A DNA stretch of 64,000 bases from Chondrus crispus (Eukaryota; Rhodophyta; Florideophyceae; Gigartinales; Gigartinaceae): contig NW_005179016.1 of the NCBI RefSeq assembly GCF_000350225.1, positions 160,132 through 224,131 on the forward strand. Reading direction: 5' to 3'. Of this stretch, positions 40,817 through 51,274 are shown piece by piece. Position 1 is the stretch's first letter. Each line of letters begins with the position of its first letter. The translations under genes and the position numbers were made by a program. Below the pieces are notes generated by a model. It did not search any database. It worked only from the letters and a program-made list of their open reading frames with translations, and was not told the DNA's origin.

Positions 40817-42250
40817 ATGTCCACCCACAGCATGGAAGGTTCTCTGATTCTGGCTGCATTCGCACGACATGCGTCGGGGTCACAAGACAATGCAACACCT
40901 GCATCGCCAGCTCCCGCAAATAAGCCCCAATCTCCACCCCAAGGAGCTATTGCTCAAGGCGATAATATAACCCAGCGTAAACGACGCCTCCAACATGTGC
41001 TGACAAACACACAACGCTTCAAAATTGTGCGTTGGATGATTGCTGATGCTGAAGTAAACATTCCGGAAGGGGTCTCCGAGACCTTCCGGAGTGTTTACTT
41101 CAGACAGTGCGTGCACAGGCTGCCTGTGCACGCACTGTCCGTCACTTCCCTAAATGTTTTAGGGGCGGCACGAATGCCAATATTATGCGAGCAAGCCGTT
41201 ATTGGAGGGATCGCCTCAATATTATGAGTGCTAATGACCGTCACTCCAAGAACCACGGGCATACTTTTATGCGTCCCACTCTTCATTGGATCAAGAAACA
41301 CTCTTCTAAGGCCCAATCTGGGCGTGGTAGGAAGCAGGCGCCCTGGGTTCGTGAGCTTTACGCTTGTTTAATCTCTAAGTTTGACCGCTTCCGCAAGAGT
41401 GGGTTCGTTTTAACGCTCTGTTGTTGCTCACACTCGCACATCGTGTCATTGTCGAAGATCAGGATGACTCTTTTGGCCCAACTACTCGTGACCCTAAGAC
41501 AGGAAAGCTGATCACAGAGCATGTCAACTCACGATGGATACAGCACTTCATGCAATGCAACAACATCGTTAAGCGTTCTCAAACTGGCAAACTAATGTTA
41601 TCAGATGCCAAGATGGAATTGGTCGAACGCGAGGTCGCTCATCATCTTGGGGTAGTTCACAGGGATTTTAGGGATGGAAAGGTGCAAGATGGAGATATTT
41701 TAACGCCGACGAAACCCATTTTGTGATTAAAATGCCCTCTCACTCTACGCTTGCTGAAAGAGGGTAGGAGGAGGTTAAGTACGCTGACGTTGTCAGCGGG
41801 GATGAGGGAATGACTATGATGGTCATGTTATTCGGTGGAGTCCACGGCATTGTTTGCACTCCATTCATTATCTTCAAGAATGACAAGTCTTCATATCCTA
41901 TCAGGGGTGTTCCTGATAATGTACCCGGCGCCTGTTATCGTTCCGGGCCAAAACCGTGGATGGACCGACGGGTTTTTCTTGAGTGATCGCGTGAAAGACG
42001 TGCAATTTCGCCACTATCAAATGAAAGGAAACGAATTCTTTAAATAGACAACGTTGGAAGCCACGTTATTAATGAAGAAACGCACCGAGAACTGAAGAAA
42101 CTGAACACGGAAGTCCGGTTCTCGCCGGAGAATGCCACAGACTTAGTTCAGCCGGCGGACAGCTTTGTCATACAAAAGATAAAATGTTTGTGGAGGGCCA
42201 AGTGGGACGAAATTCAACTCTGGCAACTTGCGTTACCTTTGCTGACTTAG
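40817..42250 (+). pseudogene. DDE transposase relic with hairpins inside
   Basis: Fragments of a DDE superfamily endonuclease of the pogo/CENP-B-like kind: a Pro/Ser-rich start at 40817 and a helical region (RKRRLQHVLTNTQRFKIVRWM) near 40990. An ITEHVNSRWIQHFMQCNNIV piece near 41510 is followed by a GDEGMTMMVMLFGGVHG string near 41805 and YPIRGVPDNVPGACYRSG near 41910. A TDLVQPADSFVIQKIK string lies near 42130. Frame breaks occur throughout and a hairpin pair at 41049-41139 falls in the coding part. It is not functional. Confidence 0.65.
41049..41139. repeat. Two adjacent hairpins, one with a one-base loop
   Basis: Hairpin 1: arms 41049-41070 and 41082-41103 with one mismatch and an 11-base loop. 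Hairpin 2: arms 41103-41120 and 41122-41139, perfect over 18 bp with a single-base loop (T at 41121). They share the boundary base and lie inside the transposase relic. Confidence 0.9.
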
Positions 42251-42408
42251 TAGTCAAGGAAATTAGATATATGTCGCCCCACGCGAGCCGTTACAGTAGC
42301 TCCAAGCGCTGGATCCGAATTCGAATCTACTGTCAGCTGAATTAATGGTAACTAAATAAACTAAATAAAATTAAATAACTGAAAATCAAACTGTACAATT
42401 ATTCACAT

Positions 42409-42876
42409 TGCAGCATAAACCTCCTCAACGGAGAGGGGTGCATGCACAGTTCGAGGGAGACCCTGAGGGGCTAGAAGACGGGGGGAGCACAGACCATCTA
42501 TAGAACCGGGAAGCGGGCCCGGGTAGCGTGGTAGATCGGAGACGGACGAAGACGGGCGCACGCGGCTGCCGATCTACGCCACGACACCCCGGAGCAGGGA
42601 TAGATAACGTATCAGCGCCGACGGTCAAGGGCGGATCTAGGCGCACTAGCGTGCGGCCTCGTCCTCTACCCGATTTGTTCCGTCTAAACGCGCGCTAAAA
42701 GGGAGCGCTCGTATAGAGTACGCTGGGAGTCGGACCTAGGCGGCAGGTCGTGGACAAGTCCGTGCTAGTCCCCCTAGCCGCCGATGGTCCGCTCCGTCAT
42801 TTAATATACAATGTGTCCGAACATACTACAGTACTGTTGCGCGTCGGATGTCAGGTCTCTACGCCACACGTGGCAG
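42409..42876 (-). repeat. Diverged family A LTR, probably incomplete
   Basis: Starts TGCAGCATAAACCTCC and follows the family A LTR pattern (CCCGGGTAGC, CACCCCGGAGCAG, GACAAGTCCGTGCTAGTC, TATA-like ATTTAATATAC near 42800). The U3 beyond the TATA is short; GCCACA at 42871-42876 may be its end. Older than the other copies. An LTR-like TATATGTCGCCCC segment at 42267-42340 just to the left resembles the U3 end of the solo LTR at 26244. Confidence 0.65.
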
Positions 42877-43598
42877 CTGCGTGGACATGCGCCTAGATCC
42901 CAGGATCGAATCACCCAAACTGTGCGCGCACAGTTTGGCTGCCCGCCGCTGCCCGACAGTGGCGGGTGGGAAAGCCGTCCCGCGGGTGTAGGCAAGATCG
43001 GGACCGTTGGAGAGAGCGATGCGGCGGGGAGAAACGGCTGGAGGTAGGAGCGCCGCGCGCGGCTGCATGGGCGCTGTGGTCGCAGGCTGCAGGAGAACGT
43101 TCGGAAACACGCGGGTGCGGTCGGGCGCAGAAGTGAGGAGCACTGCAGGCGTGAGAGGAAAGCCAGGGACGCGATCGGCGAGGCAGGACGCAGGAGGGAA
43201 TCGGGACGACGACAGGTGGAGCGCGAACGGTAGGGGTCCTGGGTGGCGGCTTCGAAGTCGTCGGCAACGGGCCAACGGGATCGATCCCATGCCGACACTG
43301 CCGACAGCATGCGATCCGAGACCGGCTCGGCACTCACAAAGACTATAAGATAGAGATCGCTGGTAAGAAATTTACGTATCGAGGCAGCAAGTGGAAACGC
43401 AAAGGTAAACTAGAGGTTATCACGCGGGTCTGGTGCGCTCTCGGTCGGTGAGGTTTGCGGCTTGGACTAGCCGCAACATAACAAAATTGTTAGTGAATAC
43501 CACGTCTCGGTGTTCAGGTCTGGATTGACAGGGACAAGGAACAAGGGCTGTGTTTACGATGAGTGCACCAGTGAAGAAGAGGAACAGGACCCGGAAGC
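42877..43598. other. Non-coding, with a perfect 24-bp palindrome
   Basis: A perfect palindrome CCAAACTGTGCG-CGCACAGTTTGG occupies 42915-42938. Opposite-strand ORFs from 42801 to 43337 are low-complexity and unconvincing. A short plus-strand peptide-like stretch (IEIAGKKFTYRGSKWKRKGK near 43350) has no known match and is followed by a stop near 43450. The left LTR of the gypsy element that follows is not recognisable. Confidence 0.45.
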
Positions 43599-44899
43599 AT
43601 GGCGACGAAACAAGAGGAAATGGAAGAGCAATTTGCTCGAATGACTACTAGTGACGAGAGGGAAGATCTGAGGGAGCTGACAGCCGAAGGGGGCTACCGG
43701 AAATCGGAATTGAGAGCTGGCGGTCTCGCCACATCGGAACCACTGCATTCCATGAAGGAAGTGATGGAGGCCATCCTCGTGAACCTGCAGCAGAATACCG
43801 GGGCGAGAAGGGCCATTGGCGACGCGGTAGGAGATCTGGGAGACCTTGTGGAGGCGAGCTCGGCCAAAGGAGGTGCGAGGTACGCAGTTTCCGGCAAAGC
43901 TTTCTAGAGGCTGCGAAACTACCGGGAGGGCCCGCGCCTCCGGCGCGACTGGCGTCGGCACGCCCACCACCAGGCAAGGCTGAACAAGGAGAAACATCTC
44001 CTGCTTCGACAAGAGGGCTATCCGTCGTATCCATCGATGACAGCGACCTTCTGAAGCCGGGCACTGCGTTTAAGATTTATGACAAGTCTCTTGATCCGGT
44101 ACGCCTCTCAGTCGCAGCGGATAAGAATTTCTTCGCAGCACGGATGGCGTGGAGACGCCTCACTCAAGATTTTCCGGTGCGGCGCAAACTCCATCGCCGC
44201 CTACTCGCCTGTGCCTTCACGGGAACCGCCCTTTCCATCTTCGAGGGTATCTCGTCGTCAAACCTTGACTGTGATGCAGATGAGCTCTGGAGTTTGGCAA
44301 AGGAGCGGTTTTGCAATGCAAGCCATCAGCGCCAAATGAGAACCAGGTTTAACCAATTGGCATGGCGCGAGGATTGGGAAACTCTTCACCATTGTGCGCA
44401 CCGAGTGCGGGCGGCCGCGCTAGCCCTTCCCGAGCCGGTGTCGGACGACACAATTCTGGACCGATTTATTCAGTCTTTGCCGCCAAGCCTGCAAGACTTG
44501 GCCATTTCAGACCCTGGCTCGTTCGATGAAGTAACCGGTAGGGTTGCCATGATGTCCGCCTCTACCACCCTAGACATCGGAAGGGGTAGGTATCGAGACG
44601 AACGTGTCCGGCAGACGGATGAGGGAGCAGGTCACGGTATGGAGCTCGTCGCCAACGTCGACCCACCTCCTCGCCCGACTCCCCTGATTACCTCTACAGA
44701 CGAGAGGTTCAACTCCGCCACCTGCTACTACTGTAGCGAAAAGGGGCACATCGCACGTCATTGTCGGAAGAAGAGAAGGGACAGAGGGGACCCCGCACGG
44801 ACGTCACAGGGGGAAGGGACGCGGGGCGGAAGGAGGACCGAACAGCGGCCGCCCAGAAAAACTAGGCAGCTTACCCCGGAATGCTTGGAAGACAACTGA
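43599..44899 (+). pseudogene. gag: gag of a second Ty3/gypsy lineage, one frameshift
   Basis: From ATG 43599 a charged N-terminal region runs to about 43905, where a one-base slip moves the frame; the rest is open to the stop at 44897-44899. The middle (about 44080-44560) is a retrotransposon gag-type capsid region with FAARMAWRRLTQDFP and FNQLAWREDWETL. A CCHC knuckle (CYYCSEKGHIARHC) near 44730 and a basic Arg/Lys tail follow. It is unlike the gag of family A, so this is a separate lineage. Pol begins right after the stop in another frame. Confidence 0.85.
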
Positions 44900-44903
44900 G
44901 CGC

Positions 44904-47900
44904 GTGTGCAGGTGTACATGTGGGCAGCCAGGGGGACCAGAGGGCGTAACGTTTGCCCTGACCGTGCGAGGCCGCACATTGCCGGTTCCCCTGGACACCG
45001 GTGACCGATCAATATGGGTTGACCGCGACTGGTTTCAGTCAGTCGGCGGCACGTGGACAGCGGATAAGTGCTCTGCAAGGGCTGCTGACGGACATGTGAT
45101 GGCGGTCTGTGGGCGCGGGGTTCTGCGCTTCTCAATGTGGGGAACTGACTTTTGTGAGCCGGTGCGCGTCGCTGGTAGCCTCCCGAGCACCGTGCTCATG
45201 GGCTCCCACTTTTGGAGGAAACATGGCCTGCACCTCAATCTCGCCACGGACAAGGCGAATATATGGGTTCAAGGGCGACGAAATCGGGGAAGGGTACGCA
45301 GAGAGGATACCAATGGCTCGCAGTCGGAACTCGCTGCCGCGGTCCTCGATGCGGAAGTCGACGACGCGATCTCGGACATAGACTTGTCGGAGTTCCACCC
45401 TTCAAGGCAGATGCAAGAGCGGCTTCGGGAGATGTTTTGGAGACAGAGGGCGGTATTCAAGGGACTCGGGCGCATCAAGGGGGTAAAGCACAAGATCAAA
45501 CTGGTCCCCGATGCGCGACCCGTTTGCTGCCCGGTTCGGAGGCGCTCGCCGAAGGAAGAGGAAGTCGAGCGGCAGGCCATGAAGAGGCTACTGGAGCTCG
45601 GGGTTGTGGAGCCCGCCACGTCTCCACGGGTAGCCTGTAACGTGTTCGTGAAAAAAAGGACGGTTCAATGCGAGTCACATCAGACTTTAAGGGATTGGAC
45701 TCATTAACCATCACGGACAGCTACCCCATGGAGGACGTCCGCGTCACCCTGGACTGGATGGGCGGCAAGCGAGTATTCTCCACAATCGATCTCAAGGATA
45801 TTTTTTCAGATCGAGCTAGAGGAGGGGTCTAAGGACTACACTGCTGCGCGGACGGTCCTGGGGCTCCTACGATATCTTAGACTCCCCCAAGAATTAAAGA
45901 ACTCACCGGCCGCCTTCCAAAGGATCATCAACGTCATCCTTGGAGATCTAAAAGGCAGGGACTTATGGGCTTTAATGGATGACGTAAGTTTGGGGACTGA
46001 GTCCGCGGAGGCCCACCTTCAATCGTTGGAGTCCGTCCTGCGCCGGTTCCTCGAGGCCGGCGCCAGTCTGAAATTCGCCAAGTGTCAGTTCGGTGTACGG
46101 ACAACAGAGATCCTCGGTCACCGCATCAACAAGGACGGAATCCAACCGTCAGCTGCGCACGTGAAGGCGATTAAGGACCTAGTTGAGCCGGGAAACGGTG
46201 AGGAGCTAATGCGCTTCCTCGGACTGGTGAACTACTTTAGCGAATTTGTGGATCATTTCGCGGAGATCGCAAGGCCGCTGCACGAAGTCCTGAAAGGCAC
46301 GGGCTTCAACCGCAAGAAGAAGCGTGGGACCCATCCTGTCATACGCGACTGGGACTGCAGATGGGGAAGCTGCCAGAGGACAGCCTGGGAGGACCTGAAG
46401 GAGGTCCTCAGTGACCCAGGGTTTTTGGTATCTCCGCGAAGGGGAGCTGCGAAAAGGGTCATCACCGATGCTAGCGGATACGGGCTCGGCGGGGTATTGT
46501 TGCAGCAGGAAGGCGATCGAAAATGACGGCCCATCGCCTTCACAAGCCGCAAGCTGTCACATTCAGAGAGGAAGTTTACGGTGACAGAAAGGGAGTGCTT
46601 GGCAGTGGTCCACGCACTTCGAAAATGGCGCCCGTACCTCCATGGGGAGAAGGGAGTCACAATTGTGACCAACCATTATTCGCTAAAGTGGCTAATGAGT
46701 CTACGGGAGCCAAGGGGAAGGCTGGCAGGCTGGATGGTAGAAGTGCAAGACTACGACTTCGCAGTACAGTACGAGCCTGGATCCGCCCTCGTAGTGCCCG
46801 ACACCCTGAGTAGGGACGCCGTCGAGAAACCGCTGTGCCAACGATGCTTCGCTCCGATCAACCCAGCAGAGCAGGGTAACCTAGAAACGGAGGAGGTGGG
46901 GACCGTCGTGGCCGTCGGGGCGTTGGGGGGAGGGCCAACGGCAGAACAATTTCGGGATGCCCAGCTCAAGGAATTTGGCGACACTGTCGAATGAGTTGAA
47001 GCAGATGGGCGAGACAGGTACAGCGTGACTGACAACGGCTTGCTCTGCTTCTCACCAGGGGAACCAGGAAGCGCTTACTGCATAATGGTACCGCCTCAGT
47101 TGATAGGTGCGGTACTGAAGTTCGTACGCGGCTCTCGCTTAAACAGTCACTACGGTCTCAGGCGGACAGAAGCACGCGTGAGGGGTCGTTTCTGGTGGGG
47201 TTCGTGGAAGAGGGACGTCCGAAAGAGAATTGCGCAATGTGTGGCTTGTACCACAGTGAAGGCGGTAAGACCCAGGAGGGGCGCGCGGATGATGGTCTAT
47301 CACCCTGGTCGCCGGTTCCAGCAGGTTGCCGTTGATGTGCAGACGGTGACCCCACGGACACGGGCTGGGAACGTCAAGATCTTAGTCATGATTGACACGT
47401 TTACCCGGTTTGCTCGTGCAGTGCCCATCCCTGACGAAAAGGCAGAAACGGTGGCAAAGAAAATCCTTGACGAGTGGGTGGCGATATTCGGAGCAATGGA
47501 AACGCTCCTCTCTGACAGGGGTCCCAATTTTATCGGAAGGGTGGTGTCAAGTATGGCGGACCAGCTAGGCACGAAACGGGTCACGACCTCTGCGTTTCAC
47601 CCACAAGCAAATGGATGCGTAGAGCGGTAGAATAGGACGTTCGCCCAAGATTTGGCCTGCTTTGTGTGCACTGGGCAAGACGACTGGGACCTCCATGTAT
47701 CTCTCGCTTGCCTACGATACAACACGGGAGTGCATGAGGCGACCAAGTTGTCGCCGTTTGAGGGGATGTTTGGGATCGAGGCTTTTGTGGCGTGGGGAGA
47801 GGTCGAGGCAGACCGAGTGATGGGAGAGCCCTGCAGCACCTCCAGACATCTCAAGAAGCTTCACTCAAGACTGTTGAATCACGGCATGGAGGCACGCCGG

Positions 47901-48188
47901 AGAGCGGCGACCCAGTACGATCGCAGGGTAGGCGCCTTTGGCCTGCTACCTGGAGATGGCGTCATGGTGTGGCCTGCTGGCCTAGTTAGAAAGGAGGGAA
48001 ACAAGTTGGTTCCGTCTTCGCTAGGACCATATACTGTGGAGCGGGAGTTGTCGAGCAAGAGCTACAGACTTCGGTCAGAAGTGGGAGATATCCATGCACG
48101 CGTGCACGCCAAAACAGCATCAGGCGTATCTCGAAGGATGCCGTCCAAACAAAAGATCCGAAGGAAGGGGTCTTTCTGGATTGGCTGA
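44904..48188 (+). pseudogene. pol: pol of the second Ty3/gypsy lineage, many breaks
   Basis: Order: protease (VPLDTGDRSIWV), RT, RNase H, integrase. A missing A in the run at 45650-45657 shifts the frame just before the RT VKKKDGS motif. Further breaks lie near 45800 and 45890 (RT motifs A and B), then LWALMDDVSLGT (MDD box intact) at 45965. RNase H (ITDASGYGLG, TERECLAVVHALRKW, TNHYSLKW) crosses a TGA at 46524. The integrase from 47025 lacks the first His of its HHCC site (RGSRLNSHYG), keeps Asp (AVDVQTV), Asp (LLSDRGPNF) and Glu (NGCVER), and is stopped by TAG at 47628. No chromodomain is seen at the end (48188). It is long inactive. Confidence 0.88.
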
Positions 48189-48381
48189 GGCTACTGCAGA
48201 AGATCACCGCCACTAGGGAGAGGCCATGCCCCAGGACGGGAATCTTGGAACGTTGGTTCAAGGTCCAGCTTCGTGGTCGTGCTTCGTCAAGGTGGACGCC
48301 TGAAAACGCATTGCCTGAAGCAATTATAAGCCTTTACGATGTACGAAAAGGCAGCTTGGATCTCAAGACGCCAGAGAACGT

Positions 48382-48445
48382 CAACGGCACACCTCAGGTG
48401 TGCTGTTGGAAATGATTTTGCTCGTGTCAGTGACACGAGCAAAAT
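48382..48445. repeat. Two hairpins with one-base loops at the end of the gypsy relic
   Basis: Hairpin 1: 48382-48394 facing 48396-48408, loop C at 48395, one mismatch, core GCACACCT/AGGTGTGC. Hairpin 2: perfect 15-bp arms 48415-48429 and 48431-48445 with loop G at 48430. They lie between the gypsy relic and the amidase relic. Confidence 0.88.
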
Positions 48446-48479
48446 TATTTTCCTAAGCTTCTCTTCTTCCATCGCCACG

Positions 48480-49550
48480 CAAAACCCGTTCCTGGCGCTA
48501 TGAGAATATTTATCCAGTTCTCTACAACAAGAGAGTTTGCAGCGCCCGTGTCAACTCTGGCGTCTACAACCGCGCGCATGCGGTCATATGCTTTGTCCCC
48601 CTTCGCTCCGGGCCAACGCGTCGTAAAAGCCGACGCCCTGCGCCCGCACGCTGACTTGCACGACCTCCCTGTATCCCCTGTGACCATCTCTATACGATGC
48701 TCCCTTGGAATGGGACGGTGCGAGGCAAAGCCCGCGACAGCCGCATACACGACGGACAAGTATTTGGCGCAGTCGGCGAAAATGCCGGCATGCAGTGCGG
48801 GTGTGCTCGTGCCGTAGTGGAGTTCCAAACTGGTGCCCGTTTTGGACAGGCACGCGAAGGTGGGCTTGACGGCGTACACACCAGAGTACGCCTCTGGGGT
48901 CGTGATGCTGCCGGAAACGTCCGAGCCGATGGATAAGGGGCANNNNNNNNNNNNNNCCGGCGCAGTCGCCGCCGCCATGTGCTCAGTGCCGGCGCACGAG
49001 CAGCCGCCGACACCGGCGAGGTCGTGCGGGTTGCAGGTCCGCCCCTTGGCCATAGAGAAGATGCGCACACCGAGACTGAGCTCTTCCTGAGACGCCTTGC
49101 CCAGCAGGAGCATGCCTGCGGTGAGGAGGGGGCGGCGGCGTCCGCGTCGAGTGCGGAGGGCGAGGCGGGCGGCAGGGCTGAGGTGCATTTGGTTGGGTAC
49201 GGCGCGGCGTGCAGTGGGGCCTTGACGAGGAATGGGACGTCGTCGAGCGTGGAGAGCGAGGCTTCGGCGGTCTAGCGCACGGTAAAAGCGCGCGCGTGGC
49301 GCAGCACGTCCGATGCGTCGTGGTACGACACGGCGTCGAGCGCACGGGCCGCGAGCGGCGGCACCAGCGCCCGTGCGACGGCGAGTGGGGTAAGCGCCCA
49401 GACCGCGTACGCGGTGTGGCAGTCGCACGAGGTCAGCCAGGGCGGGGCGGCGGGCGCCGGCGACACGTGCGACACGTGCAGCAGGGGTGACAGGGAGTCG
49501 AGGACCGGAGCCCCGGCAGCTGCGGGGAGCGCGTAGTGAAGCGGGAGCAC
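48480..49550 (-). pseudogene. Amidase-signature (FAAH/GatA-like) pseudogene
   Basis: Amidase-signature enzymes hydrolyse amide bonds with a Ser-cisSer-Lys triad. Minus-strand pieces: LDDVPFLVKAP near 49235 (catalytic Lys present), AGMLLLGKASQEELSLGV near 49100, then NPHDLAGVGGCSCAG near 49030 and, across the assembly gap, SIGSDVSGSITTPEAYSGVY near 48910. The usual GGSSGG string reads GGCSCA, so the first Ser is Cys. The likely nucleophile Ser in SGSITTP is kept. The Lys piece is in a different frame from the later pieces, and a stop near 49273 interrupts the N-terminal part. The Pro/Arg-rich frame further upstream is not the real protein. It is the only metabolic-enzyme-like gene here, and it is broken. 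Confidence 0.75.
48943..48956. other. Assembly gap of 14 N
   Basis: Fourteen undetermined bases inside the amidase relic, just before the segment coding for the catalytic Ser. True length unknown. Confidence 0.99.
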
Positions 49551-49559
49551 GACGGGTCC

Positions 49560-50024
49560 AGAGGGAGGCCCGCCGAATGCGCAGAAGGTGAGGAAGCCCG
49601 AGATGGAGAGGATGCCGTGTCGCAGAAGGTGGCACAGGTGGCTGGTCTCCAGGAGGCAGGTCAGCAGACGCAGCGGGGGGGCAGAAGGGATAGCGGCAGA
49701 GAGATCGAGGAGTTCGAAGGGCGGCGGGGGGAGGGGGGTGCATGGGGGGTAGACGTGGTGATGGTAAGGGAAGGAGATGAGGGCGGGGATCCGCAGTACT
49801 TATGGGCCGTAACCGCCTTAGGTGCACCCTGAACGGTCCGGGGCAAGGAAAATGCAAGCACGCAACCATGATTTTATGAGTCTTTCTCAGAACGCCTCAT
49901 TTTGCGTGCTGCATATAGCTTTATGACGTGTTCTTGTGACACGCCATGCCTGGTCTCCGAGTGCAGACTACTTGAAACGCACACAGCCCTTGCTCCCTCC
50001 AGCGAAAAGTAGTGCTGGTATCCA
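49560..50024. other. No supported gene
   Basis: Purine-rich plus strand (GGCGGGGGGAGGGGGG near 49721) then AT-richer sequence. The pyrimidine-rich minus strand gives only a low-complexity Pro/Ser translation. Confidence 0.4.
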
Positions 50025-51213
50025 TTAGTTCTTGTGCGTTACGTACATCTTAAGATCCGGCGGAGGGCATTCGAAATAGGTGGAAATCTGGTTCGCGTAC
50101 AGAAAGTTGCGGAAGTTATATAGTAGAATTGCCGCGAGATACAAAATTCCCACAGCGGACTCACAAACCTTCATCTTCCGTTTAAAATCGATTGTGGAAA
50201 ACTTCATGATCACCTCTTTAAAGATCCATTCCACACCAATTCGAACGGAAAACATTGCCTTGCTAAATGAAGACTGCGCGGGAGAAACATTTGACCCTTG
50301 AAAAGGCACATCAACAACCGAACGTTGATTGTAGTCCAAATCCCGTAAATACAGTACTACTTTCCATGTACTGAAAGAACACTTGGGAGCATTTCATCCA
50401 TCTTCCTGTGTACATATCACGTCCCATCATGACGTCTAACCCTCAGCGGGCCGTATAAATGCTGAATGAGACCATCGGGCGTGTTAAAAGATTGATATTG
50501 GATGGCATGTTTGCGCTTATGTCAATTATGAGCAACACGCTGATCCAGGCTCCCGGTCGGTGGCGCTATGCCCAAAACGGTTCCATCTATGAGCCAGACG
50601 CAATTGGAGAGCGCTTTTCTCTTCTAATGTATAAACCGTGCGTACTGTTCCGCTCTTTCAGCAATAAAATGCTCACGGATGTCCTTCGTCACTAGATGTT
50701 TCCAAACATTCAAAAAGTGCTCCATGGCCTCCCAAAAAAATTCCCAAAGTTGTGGTGCATGCTTCCTTAATAGTCCCTCACGATTGGTCCAACTTGCCGA
50801 CGTAGCGAGGCGTCGAAGAATGATGCACGTGGCAATAATATGAGTCACTCTATATCGGTTTCTACTACTATTGTAAGCGTGTCTTGTGGGCAGCCTATGA
50901 CGGAAACTAGATCTTCAATGTGTGCCTTTTTAAATCGAAAGTTATGGAGGCACTGCAAGTCCGTGAAAAAGTTGAAGTAAAAGGAAAATTCAACTGCTGA
51001 AATGCGACTACTCCGCCTCAAGCTGTATTGATAGTCCTTGGTAGAATGTGCTATTTTCTTTGCCAAATTAAGAGTTGCTGTGGTGTGACAGAATGCGGAC
51101 TCAGCGAATGTGGATCGCCTGTAAATATAATTGCAGAACGTGACTTGCGAAACGACTTTTCGACGTCTCATCAAAGCTCTACGATGGTCCTTTTGCCTCC
51201 CCCGCCCCATCAT
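50025..51213 (-). pseudogene. HARBI-like DDE transposase relic, second Harbinger lineage
   Basis: Minus-strand pieces in order: FRFKKAHIEDLVSVIGCP near 50930, ATCIILRRLATSASWTNREG near 50800, then in another frame WLIDGTVLGIAPP near 50600 (first Asp in IDGT). A stop within the YNGHKR-like region follows (HN, stop, HKRKHAIQYQS near 50510), then LIQHLYGPL near 50460. The C-terminal piece (50339-50025) has FSVRIGVEWIFKEV with the expected Glu and NQISTYFECPPP. This layout fits DDE_Tnp_4 transposases of the plant/oomycete type and differs from the intact transposase at 60869-62176. Broken by at least two frame changes and a stop. Confidence 0.7.
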
Positions 51214-51274
51214 GCAATTGACAGCTACTCCGATCGCCGTCGTTGCGATGATGGGACAACTCTACAGTGCCTAG

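Noticed and set aside
42801-43337. Minus-strand ORFs of 140-178 codons
   Set aside because: Translations are low-complexity Ser/Pro/Arg-rich in all three frames, with no motif, in GC-rich DNA.
49550-49869. Pro/Arg-rich N-terminal extension of the amidase ORF
   Set aside because: The recognisable amidase pieces lie in other frames here; the extension is a frameshift translation.
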